DNA from: Zhongshania sp.
GTDB lineage: Bacteria; Pseudomonadota; Gammaproteobacteria; Pseudomonadales; Spongiibacteraceae
Assembly: GCA_018066965.1 (NCBI GenBank)
Contig: JAGPVP010000078.1
Span: forward strand, 1 to 64,000
Direction of reading: 5' to 3'
Length of the DNA: 64,000 nt
How positions within the stretch are numbered: position 1 is the first letter of the stretch; each line of letters starts with the position of its first letter. The translations under genes and the position numbers were made by a program. Shown piece after piece: positions 44,009-53,005 of this stretch. Below the pieces are notes generated by a model that did not search any database, was not told the DNA's origin, and saw only the letters and a program-made list of their open reading frames with translations.

Positions 44009-44703
44009 ACTCACTTGCATTAGTAATAAATTCCAAACCCTATGCATGGCCATTGAATGGTAATTGGGATTTGGCGAGTACGGCGATTATAGTGATTGAT
44101 ATGCAGCGAGATTTTCTTGACCCCACTGGATATTTTGGCTCTCTTGGTGAAAATACAACGCATACGCAAACTGCAATTGAACCAGCGAAAAAATTCCTCC
44201 AAGAGATAAGACAGCATGACCTAATAGTTATTCACACTCGTGAGAGTCATCGCCCTGAGTTGGTCGATTTAAATGAGAACAAGCGTTTAAAAGCTGAACG
44301 GCAGGGGGCTGCTGTCGGTTCCCTTGGGCCATTAGGAAGGCTTTTAGTAAGAGGAGAATTAGGTTGTGACTTTTATTCGGGCTTCGAACCTGTAGAGGGT
44401 GAAATCGTGGTGGATAAGCCGGGTAATAGCGCCTTCTATGCTACCGATTTGGAACATATCCTGCGTGTAAAGCGCATAAAGCAAATAGTGCTTTTAGGGG
44501 TTACCACCGATGTTTGCGTTTCATCGACGATGCGTGACGCAAATGATCGAGGATTTGATTGCTTGTTATTGCAGGATTGTTGTGGTGCAGCGACAGAGCA
44601 ATTGCATATTGGTGTACTGGAAAGTATTGAGCGTGAAGGTGGAGTTTTTGGCGCTTACTCCAATAGTGTCGATTTTTTATCTGTTCTAAATTATTTAGGG
44701 TGA
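44005..44703 (+). CDS. Isochorismatase-fold cysteine hydrolase, biuret-hydrolase-like
   Basis: 232 residues from ATG 44005 at the ATGA overlap. Catalytic triad Asp 32 (IVIDMQRDF), Lys 138 (VDKPGNSAF), Cys 171 (TTDVCVSSTMRDANDRGF). Overall sequence resembles biuret amidohydrolase BiuH: PYAWPLNGN, IHTREGHRP-like IHTRESHRPELVDL, EGEIVVDKPG, LLLQDCCGA and GGVFGAYSNS. It probably cleaves a biuret-, ureido- or carbamoyl-type amide. Coupled to a binding protein, it suggests scavenging of an organic nitrogen source. Ureidoacrylate or N-carbamoylsarcosine type remains possible. Confidence 0.8.
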   Translation: MNSLALVINSKPYAWPLNGNWDLASTAIIVIDMQRDFLDPTGYFGSLGENTTHTQTAIEPAKKFLQEIRQHDLIVIHTRESHRPELVDLNENKRLKAERQGAAVGSLGPLGRLLVRGELGCDFYSGFEPVEGEIVVDKPGNSAFYATDLEHILRVKRIKQIVLLGVTTDVCVSSTMRDANDRGFDCLLLQDCCGAATEQLHIGVLESIEREGGVFGAYSNSVDFLSVLNYLG

Positions 44704-45087
44704 GTGTACTTACAATACTGCTGCATGCTATGGCGATAAAGCACTAGCTATTTCAGTTTCTGCTAAACCGCTTTATTGTCCTGCACTTGGTGTTGGGCCT
44801 GACACAGTGGACTTCCCTGCCTAAAATAGCCTTTGTCGGCGATAACGGTGATGTTTTTCTTATCTAGTGCTCAGTAGTTTTCACACAGTCTGTGCCAGAT
44901 CAGGAAATACGGCTTTAGATGGGTAATGTGAAAACCTCCAGCGTCACAAACGCGGACATGAAGCACCTCTACATCGAAACCCAAGCCTTAAGTCCGAGTT
45001 CGAATGTAGACGTAAGGTATTGTTCTGCGTAATTGCTTAGCGAGATTCTAGTCTTTGCCAGAATGGCATTAGGTAAGAGCGCCCGCC
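44704..45087. other. Spacer, remnant-like
   Basis: No gene found. A TGGACTTCCC motif (44808-44817) repeats the one at 528 and 568. The rest looks like degraded DNA without an open frame. Confidence 0.45.
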
Positions 45088-45633
45088 TTATTTAGCCAAA
45101 ATGCGCTTAAGCGTTTGATCGATAATCTGCTCCCTTTCGTGCAACTTGTGCGGATGAGCAAGCAGCCCTTCAATCACGTAAATCAGCAATTTGGCATCGA
45201 GGTGCGCCTCGTCAGGGCGCACCTCGGCGTTAACCAGCTCTGACACCGATAGTTGCTCTACCATCGTATGAAACTGTTCGTGCCAGGCCTGCACTTTGGG
45301 GGAATGGTTTACGCGGGAGTGGACGTCAGTCATCAATGAGCCTGAGCTCTCAATTTGGCTAATCAGCGTCAGCACCCGTGTTCTGAAGGTTTGCTCGCTC
45401 AGCGTGGCCATCTCAGCTATGGCTTGGGACACCACCCGGTTTAGCACCGCAATCAGGACGTCGTCTTTGTTTTCGAAGTACCAATAAATAGTATTGGCGG
45501 CCACACCGGCGCTTCTGGCGATTTCAGCCATAGAAGTATTGTCGTAGCCCTTTGTCTTGAGTAGCTCCATGGCGACAAGCTCGATCTCTTCCTTTTTAAG
45601 CTTCGGTTCCAAGTGGCGTTTGTTGCGTGCCAA
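45088..45633 (-). CDS. TetR/AcrR-family regulator
   Basis: 181 residues from TTG 45633, chosen because AGGAG lies six bases upstream; an ATG at 45720 would place the palindromic operator inside the coding region. RNKRHLEPKLKKEEI leads into the HTH: LLKTKGYDNTSMAEIARSAG and AANTIYWYFENKDDVL. Divergent from the alpha/beta hydrolase at 45769; probably represses it and itself. Confidence 0.85.
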   Translation of the reverse strand: MARNKRHLEPKLKKEEIELVAMELLKTKGYDNTSMAEIARSAGVAANTIYWYFENKDDVLIAVLNRVVSQAIAEMATLSEQTFRTRVLTLISQIESSGSLMTDVHSRVNHSPKVQAWHEQFHTMVEQLSVSELVNAEVRPDEAHLDAKLLIYVIEGLLAHPHKLHEREQIIDQTLKRILAK

Positions 45634-45687
45634 GGTAAGCTCCTGCGAGGCCGACTGATGGCCGTGTGCGTCTAGTTGTTGATTGGC

Positions 45688-45726
45688 ATTCAAGATACAT
45701 GATATATTCTTGAATGTCATTCAAGA
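45688..45726. promoter_or_regulatory. Palindromic operator between TetR and hydrolase genes
   Basis: Three 8-bp half-sites: ATTCAAGA (45688-45695), TCTTGAAT (45708-45715) and ATTCAAGA (45719-45726). Sites 1 and 2 form an inverted repeat with a 12-bp gap; sites 2 and 3 form a perfect 19-bp palindrome with a 3-bp gap. Typical of TetR binding. Confidence 0.72.
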
Positions 45727-45768
45727 GACGGGCAGGCGTAGGGCTTGCTGACATAAAGGGGCTTACAC

Positions 45769-46662
45769 ATGACTCAGTCGAACCGCCAAAAAGGCTCATT
45801 TACCCACCAGCAAGCACGGTGCGCGGCAACGTTGCATAAGCCCCAGAATGTAAACGCATCAGCCTTTCCGACGATCCTGATCGTTCACGGATGGGGCGCT
45901 ACCCAACTAACGCTAATCACAAACTACATCGCCGCGTTTAACGACGCTGGGTTTGGTGTCGTCACGTTTGACTATCCAGGCTGGGGAGACAGCGAGGGCC
46001 TTCCTCGCAATGTCATCAGCCCGTGGCGGCGCGAAAAAGTCGTCGAGAGCGCGCTGGCATATACCAAGTCACTGCCTGAGGTTGATGAGACGAATATCAT
46101 TCTGTGGGGCAGTTCATTTGGCGGCGGGCATGTCGTAAAGATCGCCGCAGAACACCCGGAATTGCGAGGTGCCATTGCACAGGTGCCCATGCTCGATGGC
46201 TTGCTCGCCGTCAAGTCCGTACCTTTGGCGCGTAAGTTACGATTTGGCTTCGACATCCTGCTTGATCTGCTCAACCCCTTTGGCACCCGTTATGTCCCAA
46301 TTATCTCTGAGGCCGGTGGCTATTCATCGATGGATCGCGACGGAGCCTGGCGGGTAGAAGAGTGGACAAGGGCCAACCTGACGCAACTTCATGATAACCG
46401 TGTCGCGGCCCGATCCTTGGCAACGATGCCATTTTATCGCCCATTCAAATACCTTCAGTCGATCCAAATTCAGACTCTGGTCATTGGCGCGACACGGGAT
46501 ACCGTCGCGCCATTTGATGAAGATAAAGTAAAGCGAATGTCTTCAGAGACTATTGAAATTCGCACCATCGATGCCAACCACTTTGACCCTTATCTCGAGC
46601 CTTGGTTTGAGGGGAATATTAAGCTACAGCTGGATTTTGTGAACAGAGTTATTGCACGTTGA
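45769..46662 (+). CDS. Alpha/beta hydrolase
   Basis: 297 residues. IVHGWGATQLTLITNYIAAF, FDYPGWGDSEGLPRN, nucleophile elbow LWGSSFGGGHVVKIA (G-x-S-x-G), Asp in IGATRDTVAPFDED and His in IDANHFDPYLEPW. Related to the hydrolase at 30207. TetR-controlled by position, so its substrate or product may be the TetR ligand. Confidence 0.88.
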   Translation: MTQSNRQKGSFTHQQARCAATLHKPQNVNASAFPTILIVHGWGATQLTLITNYIAAFNDAGFGVVTFDYPGWGDSEGLPRNVISPWRREKVVESALAYTKSLPEVDETNIILWGSSFGGGHVVKIAAEHPELRGAIAQVPMLDGLLAVKSVPLARKLRFGFDILLDLLNPFGTRYVPIISEAGGYSSMDRDGAWRVEEWTRANLTQLHDNRVAARSLATMPFYRPFKYLQSIQIQTLVIGATRDTVAPFDEDKVKRMSSETIEIRTIDANHFDPYLEPWFEGNIKLQLDFVNRVIAR

Positions 46663-46916
46663 AACCCGATAGCTACACGAAAAATGGTGTTGCGGTGCAC
46701 AAGTATTTCTATAACGAATAGTCTGGTGCCATGTCCGCCTCCTGGGACAAGTTAATTGCAGCGTTAATTCTATTTAGCAGTCTAGCAAGGTTCGGCCGAT
46801 GCTGAATTTTGAGCATCCGCCGTGTACCGATAGGCGACTTAGGCGGCACTAGATTAAAACAAAGCGGTTACGAAAGTGCTCTGCTATGTTTTACTTACTA
46901 TTTTGTTGGTAATCGT

Positions 46917-47510
46917 ATGACAAAGCGCGCTGCGTGTGCAGATTGTGAACGACCTCTAAAAACCTGCCTCTGCGATGTACTTGTCAGCATGGCTTGTCCT
47001 TATCGTGTCGTCATTTTGCAAGATGAAAAGGAAGCTAGACATGCTCTTTCTTCTGCACCAATTCTAGAGAAGTCTATCGTCGGCGCGGTGCGACTGGTTG
47101 GTGAGTATTTTGATCCACTGTCGATACTCGGGCCTGATTGGCGAGCTGAGACTGTGCTGGTGTTTCCCGCAGAAAATGCCGTTACTGCCGATCAGCTAGA
47201 GCGCAAAAATTTTAAAAATATTATTCTATTAGATGGTACGTGGCGAAAGGTTGCGCGGCTAATGTATTTAAATTCTTGGCTGGCTGAATTGCCTTGTGTA
47301 GCGATTCAAGCGACGATGACATCGCAATATAAAATCAGAAAATCGCCACGACAAGACGGCCTGTCAACTATTGAGGCGGCGGTCACAGCGCTTAACGGCC
47401 TGGTGCCAGAATCAGATTACTCCGCCATTTTACCGGCGTTTTATAAAATGATTGATCTACAGATCGAGGCGATGGGAGCCGAGACCTATCAAAAAAACTA
47501 CCCCTCCTGA
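46917..47510 (+). CDS. DTW-domain tRNA-uridine aminocarboxypropyltransferase-like protein
   Basis: 197 residues from ATG 46917; a longer reading from 46809 lacks homology at its start. N-terminal zinc knuckle CADCERPLKTCLC, LLDGTWRKVARLMYLN (the DxTW box) and RKSPRQDGLSTIEA mark the DTW family; E. coli TapT makes acp3U in tRNA variable loops. Cytosolic; single gene. Confidence 0.88.
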   Translation: MTKRAACADCERPLKTCLCDVLVSMACPYRVVILQDEKEARHALSSAPILEKSIVGAVRLVGEYFDPLSILGPDWRAETVLVFPAENAVTADQLERKNFKNIILLDGTWRKVARLMYLNSWLAELPCVAIQATMTSQYKIRKSPRQDGLSTIEAAVTALNGLVPESDYSAILPAFYKMIDLQIEAMGAETYQKNYPS

Positions 47511-47650
47511 AGCCCCCATTTTCGCTGACTATTAGTGAATCATCGCGGTACTCAATTAATTCTCGTGAGTATCTGCGCAAATTATCCTGTCACAGCTAAC
47601 ATGGATGCTCGTTGAGCTGCGAGTGAATGACGAACAGGAGGAAGGCGAAA

Positions 47651-48109
47651 ATGCAAATTGAAACAATTGGCAATGTGGTTGCGTGGTCAGGTGAGTTCCA
47701 CCGTAATTTCGCTACTTTTATCGAGTCTAGTGTTGCGGCGTCTGACGATGAGCGCACAAAAATGCTTAGCGGCTATATAGCCGATCATGAGCGCCAGCTT
47801 GCTAAAACGGTGTCTACTTTTGACCGTATTGAAAGTGATAATGCCCTAGGGACGTGGTGCACTGAGTTTTTGAATAAACAGCCTTTGCCAGATACGTCGA
47901 CCAAAGACGAAGAGTGGGCGACACTCTCGGCTAATCAACTTATGGATCGGGTTAGGGATATCCACGAGCAGTTGATAGCGCTTTATAGTCACTTACTTAG
48001 CCGCTGTGGGACGACGCCCGCTGCCGACATGCTGGAACAGTTACTTGATGTGGAAGAACATCAGCTGATGTTGATGACGCATTCGGCGAATCGCTTAGAG
48101 GATCTATAA
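47651..48109 (+). CDS. Helical ferritin/hemerythrin-like protein of unknown function
   Basis: 152 residues from ATG 47651, with AGGAGG eleven bases upstream. Predicted four-helix bundle with repeated His/Glu placements (WSGEFHRNF, YIADHERQLA, VRDIHEQLIALYSH, LDVEEHQLMLMTH) that could bind iron. No family confirmed; the metal idea is inference from residue pattern. Confidence 0.65.
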   Translation: MQIETIGNVVAWSGEFHRNFATFIESSVAASDDERTKMLSGYIADHERQLAKTVSTFDRIESDNALGTWCTEFLNKQPLPDTSTKDEEWATLSANQLMDRVRDIHEQLIALYSHLLSRCGTTPAADMLEQLLDVEEHQLMLMTHSANRLEDL

Positions 48110-48485
48110 CCGCTTTTGAAAGACTGTTCTGTAAGCGTTTTGAGTAGTAGGGCCTAGATTGCTAATCATGATGTTGACTCTGACCTTGTCTATTTGTGCC
48201 AATATTACGATTAAGAAAAGCTTGCGTAGATATATGCTCTTCTCCTATAGTCGAGGGGTTTTCACTTATTTAAAACGAAAAGCTAAAAGTTATGTATTCA
48301 CTTTGCCCTGTCATGTTAGCCGCAGCCAAACGCAATCTCGTATTGCGCTGGGTGGTGTGGCGTGCGGCAGAAAAATGATGCATTGATTTAAAAACGCAAA
48401 ATTTCTCAAAGGCCGCAGACACTCTCTGCGGCCTTTTTCGTTACAGCGCAGATAAATGACTCGGCAAGTATTCAGGTAGACGATC
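48110..48485. other. Spacer ending in a strong terminator; possible small RNA
   Basis: No credible protein gene (a 75-codon frame at 48159 has unusual composition). A strong intrinsic terminator lies at 48408-48438, 300 bp from the previous stop, so a separate non-coding transcript is possible. TTGACT at 48174-48179 could be a -35 but no good -10 follows. Confidence 0.4.
48408..48438 (+). terminator. Rho-independent terminator
   Basis: Perfect 9-bp stem GGCCGCAGA (48411-48419) / TCTGCGGCC (48425-48433), loop CACTC, preceded by AAA and followed by TTTTT. It lies 47 bp before the EamA gene. Confidence 0.85.
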
Positions 48486-49391
48486 ATGCTTGTAAGATTG
48501 ACCTATGTATTGGTCATATTTATTTGGGCCACAACGCCGCTAGCAATAAAGCTAGGCGGTGATTCCCTGCAGCCAATTGCGGGTCTAACCATGCGAATTG
48601 CATTGGCCTTTGGCGTGGGCAGCATTATTTGCACCATTGGCGGCTTTGCGGGGCTAGCGATTCGTCGGCACTGGAAGTTGTATTTTGCGGCGTCAATCAG
48701 TCTTTTTCCGAATATGGCATTGGTGTATTTCGCTGCCGAGTATCTACCCTCTGGTCTTATTGCCTTGCTATTCGGTTTGACGCCATTTTTTACCGCCGTA
48801 CTTGCGGGGCCTATTTTGGGTGAAAATCTATTGCAGCCGCGCAAGGTATTTGCGATTGTTTTGGCCGGTTTGGGCCTGCTGTGCATTGTATTTGACGACG
48901 TGAGCGTGACGGGAGATAGCTATATCGGCATTGGGCTAATGCTACTGTCGAATGTGCTGTTTTCGGCAAGTGCATTGTGGGTGAAAAGGCTAAACGCGGA
49001 AATGGCGGTTGAGCCCATTGAACAAGCGCTTGGCGCAATGGCATTTGCCTTGCCAGGAATGGCGCTGAGCTGGGTGTTTTTGTTTGGTGTTGAACCTATT
49101 TATATTAGCTCTCAGTCCCTGGGGTCGTTATTGTATTTGTCGCTGTTTGGCTCATTGGTGGGCTTTGTCGCCTACTATTCAATACTGAAACACATGGCTG
49201 TTGAGACAGTGTCTCTGATTCCATTGATTACGCCAATCCTGGCAATAATACTAGGTGTGGTATTGGCAAACGAGACCGTGTCTGTGGCGATTTTGCTGGG
49301 GGCGAGTTTGATTTTTCTCGCGCTGGCAATTCATCAGGGCTTTTGGCGTCGAGTCAAAGTGGCGCAGGAGGCGTCAGTGGCGTCGCCCTAG
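48486..49391 (+). CDS. EamA/DMT-family transporter
   Basis: 301 residues with ten hydrophobic helices in two repeats of five. First-repeat IFIWATTPLAIKLGGDSLQP and YLPSGLIALLFGLTPFFTA, second-repeat ALWVKRLNA and LKHMAVETVSLIPLITPILA are typical. Exports or imports small metabolites; substrate not predictable. Confidence 0.9.
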   Translation: MLVRLTYVLVIFIWATTPLAIKLGGDSLQPIAGLTMRIALAFGVGSIICTIGGFAGLAIRRHWKLYFAASISLFPNMALVYFAAEYLPSGLIALLFGLTPFFTAVLAGPILGENLLQPRKVFAIVLAGLGLLCIVFDDVSVTGDSYIGIGLMLLSNVLFSASALWVKRLNAEMAVEPIEQALGAMAFALPGMALSWVFLFGVEPIYISSQSLGSLLYLSLFGSLVGFVAYYSILKHMAVETVSLIPLITPILAIILGVVLANETVSVAILLGASLIFLALAIHQGFWRRVKVAQEASVASP

Positions 49392-49489
49392 GTTTCGCAC
49401 GTGCGGTAATCTATTGATAGAGTGAACGAACATGGCGATCGATTTAAGCAACAAGACTGATTTTTGATATATAGCGGGAGAATTTTCCA

Positions 49490-50332
49490 ATGGCAGACTT
49501 TAATACCTACACGCCACCGGCGGTGTGGAAATGGGACAATCAAAGCGGCGGCAAATTCAGCAATATCAACCGGCCAATATCTGGCGCTATCCACGATAAA
49601 GCATTGCCGGTAGGTGAGCACGATCTGCAACTGCATTCACTGGCTACCCCGAATGGGGTGAAAGTGACGGTGATGTTAGAGGAGTTGTTAGAGCTCGGTA
49701 TTAATGCGGCAGAGTACGACGCTTACACGATCAATATCGGCGAGGGGGATCAGTTTGGCAGCGGCTTTGTGGAAATAAATCCCAACTCCAAAATCCCCGC
49801 CTTGCTTGATCGAGGTGTAAGCCCGCCGATAAGAGTCTTCGAGTCGGCGGCCATTCTGCTCTATCTGGCTGAAAAATTTGATGCCTATTACCCCAAAGAT
49901 CCTGCTGAGCGAGCTGCTTGCCAGTCGTGGTTAATGTGGCAGCAGGGCAGTGCTCCCTTTCTCGGCGGTGGATTTGGACATTTTTACGCCTACGCGCCGG
50001 AAAAGTATCAATACCCCATTGATCGCTACACGATGGAGGTAAAACGACAGCTAGATGTATTGGATAAGCACCTGTCGCAAAACACCTATTTATGTGGTGA
50101 CAACTATACTATTGCAGATATGGCGACCTTCCCTTGGTACGGTGCGCTGGCGCAAGGTCGACTATACGATGCCGCTGAATTTCTTGATGTTGCCTCGTAC
50201 CGTCACGTTGTGCGGTGGGCAGAATTGATTGCTGGGCGACCAGCGGTGCGGCGTGGGCTTCGTGTGAATCGTCCCTGGGGCGATGAGAAAACCCAGGTAG
50301 TTGAGCGGCACAGTGCAGCTGATTTTAGATAG
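49490..50332 (+). CDS. yghU: Glutathione S-transferase-family disulfide-bond oxidoreductase YghU
   Basis: 280 residues, close to E. coli YghU (288). Shared blocks include NRPISG near the N-terminus, HSLATPNGVKVTVMLEELL, QFGSGFVEINPNSKIPALLD, RVFESAAILLYLAEKF, GAAPFLGGGFGHF-like SAPFLGGGFGHFYAYAPEK and YTIADMATFPWYG. YghU binds two glutathiones and has disulfide reductase/peroxidase activity. Cytosolic. SD GGGAG upstream. Confidence 0.93.
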   Translation: MADFNTYTPPAVWKWDNQSGGKFSNINRPISGAIHDKALPVGEHDLQLHSLATPNGVKVTVMLEELLELGINAAEYDAYTINIGEGDQFGSGFVEINPNSKIPALLDRGVSPPIRVFESAAILLYLAEKFDAYYPKDPAERAACQSWLMWQQGSAPFLGGGFGHFYAYAPEKYQYPIDRYTMEVKRQLDVLDKHLSQNTYLCGDNYTIADMATFPWYGALAQGRLYDAAEFLDVASYRHVVRWAELIAGRPAVRRGLRVNRPWGDEKTQVVERHSAADFR

Positions 50333-50503
50333 TGTTGCTCAGCGCAGGAGGGCGATGTGCATATAGAAATGACGCTTGCGAGTTGCTTAGCCACTGGCTT
50401 GCCGCCATAATTTACAGAAATGGGCCGGTGGTTGTAGTTTTGCTTTAGCTTGTGGCGCGGTGATTACAGGTGAAGTGCGCTAATAAGGGATATTTAGCTT
50501 AGG

Positions 50504-51628
50504 ATGTTTAAGTTTAAGAGTTTTAACATACTTTCATTGGTAGACTCATTTCACTCTAAAACGGGTGGCAGCAATGCAAGGTTGTATCGTCATCGCTTTG
50601 TCGCCAGTTTAATCATCAGCGTCTTGTTTTATGTCTCGCTTATCATTTTTGTTGCCACGTATTTTCTCCCTTTGGGGGAGCGTAGCTTATATATTATAAG
50701 GGTGTTCTTCATCTTCATTGGTGTTGGCGCACTGCTGTCGATCTATATTTTGCGAACATTGAATCAGCGTGTTTTCGCAGTGAATACTCTTATTTCCTTT
50801 CTTGGCTTGGCCTTAATCTATCTCGCCATGATGACTGGCGGAATAGAATCTCCGGCAGCGATTTGTCTGATTATTTTTCCTGCCGTTGCTGCGCTCAGTA
50901 TCGATTTTGAGGCGGGCATAATTTGGGGTCTTCTGGCGGCGCTATCGTGGTCGCTGCTGTTCGCAGCGCCTTACTTAGGTATTCCGATACAAAATGCCAT
51001 GCCTGACGTCGATGATGGCCTTGCCTTTTTTGTTAGCATTTTTACAACCCACTTTTTCATTGCCTTTGTTGCGCTTTATTACAATAAAACCTCTAAAAGC
51101 TTGCGCGAAAAGTTATTGAAAGAGCGGCGTGAATATCACTACTTGGCAAATCACGATGCACACACCGGGGCCATCAACCGGCGTCATTTTCTGGAATTAT
51201 TAAAAATGGAGATTTCTCGCTGTGAACAGAGCGGAAGTACATTCTGCTTATTCTTCATTGATTTAAATGATTTTAAAAAAGCGAATGACCAATATGGTCA
51301 TCACTTTGGTGATGAGATACTAGAAGTGTTTAGTCGTCGTTTACGGCATCGAGTGCGGGAAATTGATACGGTGGCGCGCATTGGCGGTGATGAGTTCTGC
51401 ATTATTAGCCGCGATATGGGAAATGAAGAGGATGCGAAGCGGGGCGAGCGACGGATTGAGGAGATCCTGCAGGAACCGCTTTCACTCAAGGAAGGGAAAT
51501 ACACGCTGAAGGCGAGTATCGGCTGGTCTATCTACCCGCAGCACGCCACAGATTATGAGGCCTTGCTTAAATACGCTGATCAGCACATGTATGAGGTCAA
51601 GCGTTTAAAGAAGGCAGCGCGAAAATAA
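50504..51628 (+). CDS. Membrane-bound diguanylate cyclase (GGDEF)
   Basis: 374 residues. Six hydrophobic helices (about 35-190) form a MASE-like sensor region, then GGDEF (about 205-370): NHDAHTGAINRRHFLELL, FFIDLNDFKKANDQYGHHFGD, VARIGGDEFCII (active-site GGDEF intact) and ASIGWSIYPQ. No inhibitory RxxD five residues upstream is obvious (RIGGDEF is preceded by EIDTVA). Makes c-di-GMP. Single gene. Confidence 0.93.
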   Translation: MFKFKSFNILSLVDSFHSKTGGSNARLYRHRFVASLIISVLFYVSLIIFVATYFLPLGERSLYIIRVFFIFIGVGALLSIYILRTLNQRVFAVNTLISFLGLALIYLAMMTGGIESPAAICLIIFPAVAALSIDFEAGIIWGLLAALSWSLLFAAPYLGIPIQNAMPDVDDGLAFFVSIFTTHFFIAFVALYYNKTSKSLREKLLKERREYHYLANHDAHTGAINRRHFLELLKMEISRCEQSGSTFCLFFIDLNDFKKANDQYGHHFGDEILEVFSRRLRHRVREIDTVARIGGDEFCIISRDMGNEEDAKRGERRIEEILQEPLSLKEGKYTLKASIGWSIYPQHATDYEALLKYADQHMYEVKRLKKAARK

Positions 51629-51708
51629 GTGACCTGAGGTTTTACGCTGCCTTAATTGTTGAATTACCTTTATCGATCAGAGTTTGCCAAGCGAGTTATT
51701 AACAAACG

Positions 51709-52899
51709 TTACACACGAGAAATTCGGCTCAATACAGCTTTTAAATAGCGAGTTTCAGGTATTGCCGAGTGAACTGGATGATCGGCTCCCTGCATACCCT
51801 CCGCTAGAATTTGGGCGTGACGATCGATATGTCGCGCCGAGGCGCGGACTAAATCCAGCATTTCCTCTCTGGGCATGTGCATCGAGCAAGAGCCTGAGAT
51901 AAGAAAGCCGTCGTGATTAAGCAAGCGCATGGCCATCTCGTTGATACGGCGATAGGCCAGAATACCTTCCTTCTGATCTTTTTTACGTTTTATGAACGCC
52001 GGTGGGTCTACGATGATGACATCGAAGCGCTCGTCAGCTTCTTTCAATGATTTCAGGGTTGTGAAGGCGTCGCCCTGTACGGTGCTAAGTTTGTCGGCAA
52101 CACCGTTGAGCTCGGCGTTTTTGTGCACCATATCAAGTGCGGATTCGGAGATGTCAGCGCACCAAACATCGCTTGCGCCAAAGACCGCAGCTTGTACGCC
52201 AAAGCTGCCGACATAGCTAAACACATCTAGCACACGCTTGCCGGGGGCTAAGGTGCGCAACCACTCGCGGTTGGGGCGCTGATCATAGAACCAACCGGTT
52301 TTTTGACCCGCTGCTAGTGGCGCGAGAAAGCGCACACCATTTTCAATCAGTTCGACTTCATCTGGAACCTCGCCATAGGCGGTGACAACCTCTAGCTCCA
52401 GCCCTTCAAGCTTGCGAACCGCGGCATCGTTGCGTAACAGAATCGACTGCGGCTGCAGCATGCGTACAAGGGCTTCAATGATAATGTCGCGCATGGCGTC
52501 CATGCCGGCGGTGTTGAGCTGTACTGAGAGGTGGTCGCCGAAACGGTCGACAACGAGGCCCGGCAGTAAATCACTCTCACCATAGATAAGTCGATAGCAG
52601 GGGTGTTCATACAGGGTTTCGCGCAGCGCGAGGGCCGATTTGATCCGCTTTTTAAGGAAGTTCACATCGATAGGCCGCTCATCGTGACTCATGAGTCGAG
52701 CGCAGATTAGCGACTGGGGGTTAACATAAGCGACTCCCAAGCTTTTGCCCTGCTGGTTTTCTACCACGACGTGCTCGCCCGCCGAGAAATTGCGCAGTGG
52801 TGTCGCGCTGGCGTCTATCTCATTGCTATAAATCCATAAATGACCGCTGCGCAGACGTTTGTCTTCGTTCTTGGCGAGGCGGAGGCGTTGAAGTGTCAT
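51709..52899 (-). CDS. rlmI: 23S rRNA (cytosine-5)-methyltransferase RlmI
   Basis: 396 residues from ATG 52899 (AGGAA seven bases upstream), the same length as E. coli RlmI; a reading to 52968 adds a spurious leader. N-terminal PUA-like part (RLRSGHLWIYSNEID), central YRLIYGESDLLPGLVVDRFG, SAM fold with VLDVFSYVGSFGVQAA, VDPPAFIKRKKDQKEG and GSCSMHM (catalytic Cys). Methylates C1962 of 23S rRNA. Confidence 0.93.
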   Translation of the reverse strand: MTLQRLRLAKNEDKRLRSGHLWIYSNEIDASATPLRNFSAGEHVVVENQQGKSLGVAYVNPQSLICARLMSHDERPIDVNFLKKRIKSALALRETLYEHPCYRLIYGESDLLPGLVVDRFGDHLSVQLNTAGMDAMRDIIIEALVRMLQPQSILLRNDAAVRKLEGLELEVVTAYGEVPDEVELIENGVRFLAPLAAGQKTGWFYDQRPNREWLRTLAPGKRVLDVFSYVGSFGVQAAVFGASDVWCADISESALDMVHKNAELNGVADKLSTVQGDAFTTLKSLKEADERFDVIIVDPPAFIKRKKDQKEGILAYRRINEMAMRLLNHDGFLISGSCSMHMPREEMLDLVRASARHIDRHAQILAEGMQGADHPVHSAIPETRYLKAVLSRISRV

Positions 52900-53005
52900 T
52901 ACTGGATTCCTGAGGATGGTCGCGGCAAAAGCGGGCATTATCCCCGATTGCTGCCTGGTGTGAAACACCGCAGCGATGAGCGGCTGTGGATTACGTTCGT
53001 TACCG

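Noticed and set aside
48159-48386. 75-residue gene before the terminator
   Set aside because: Starts from a weak site, odd composition, no family; a non-coding transcript is more likely.
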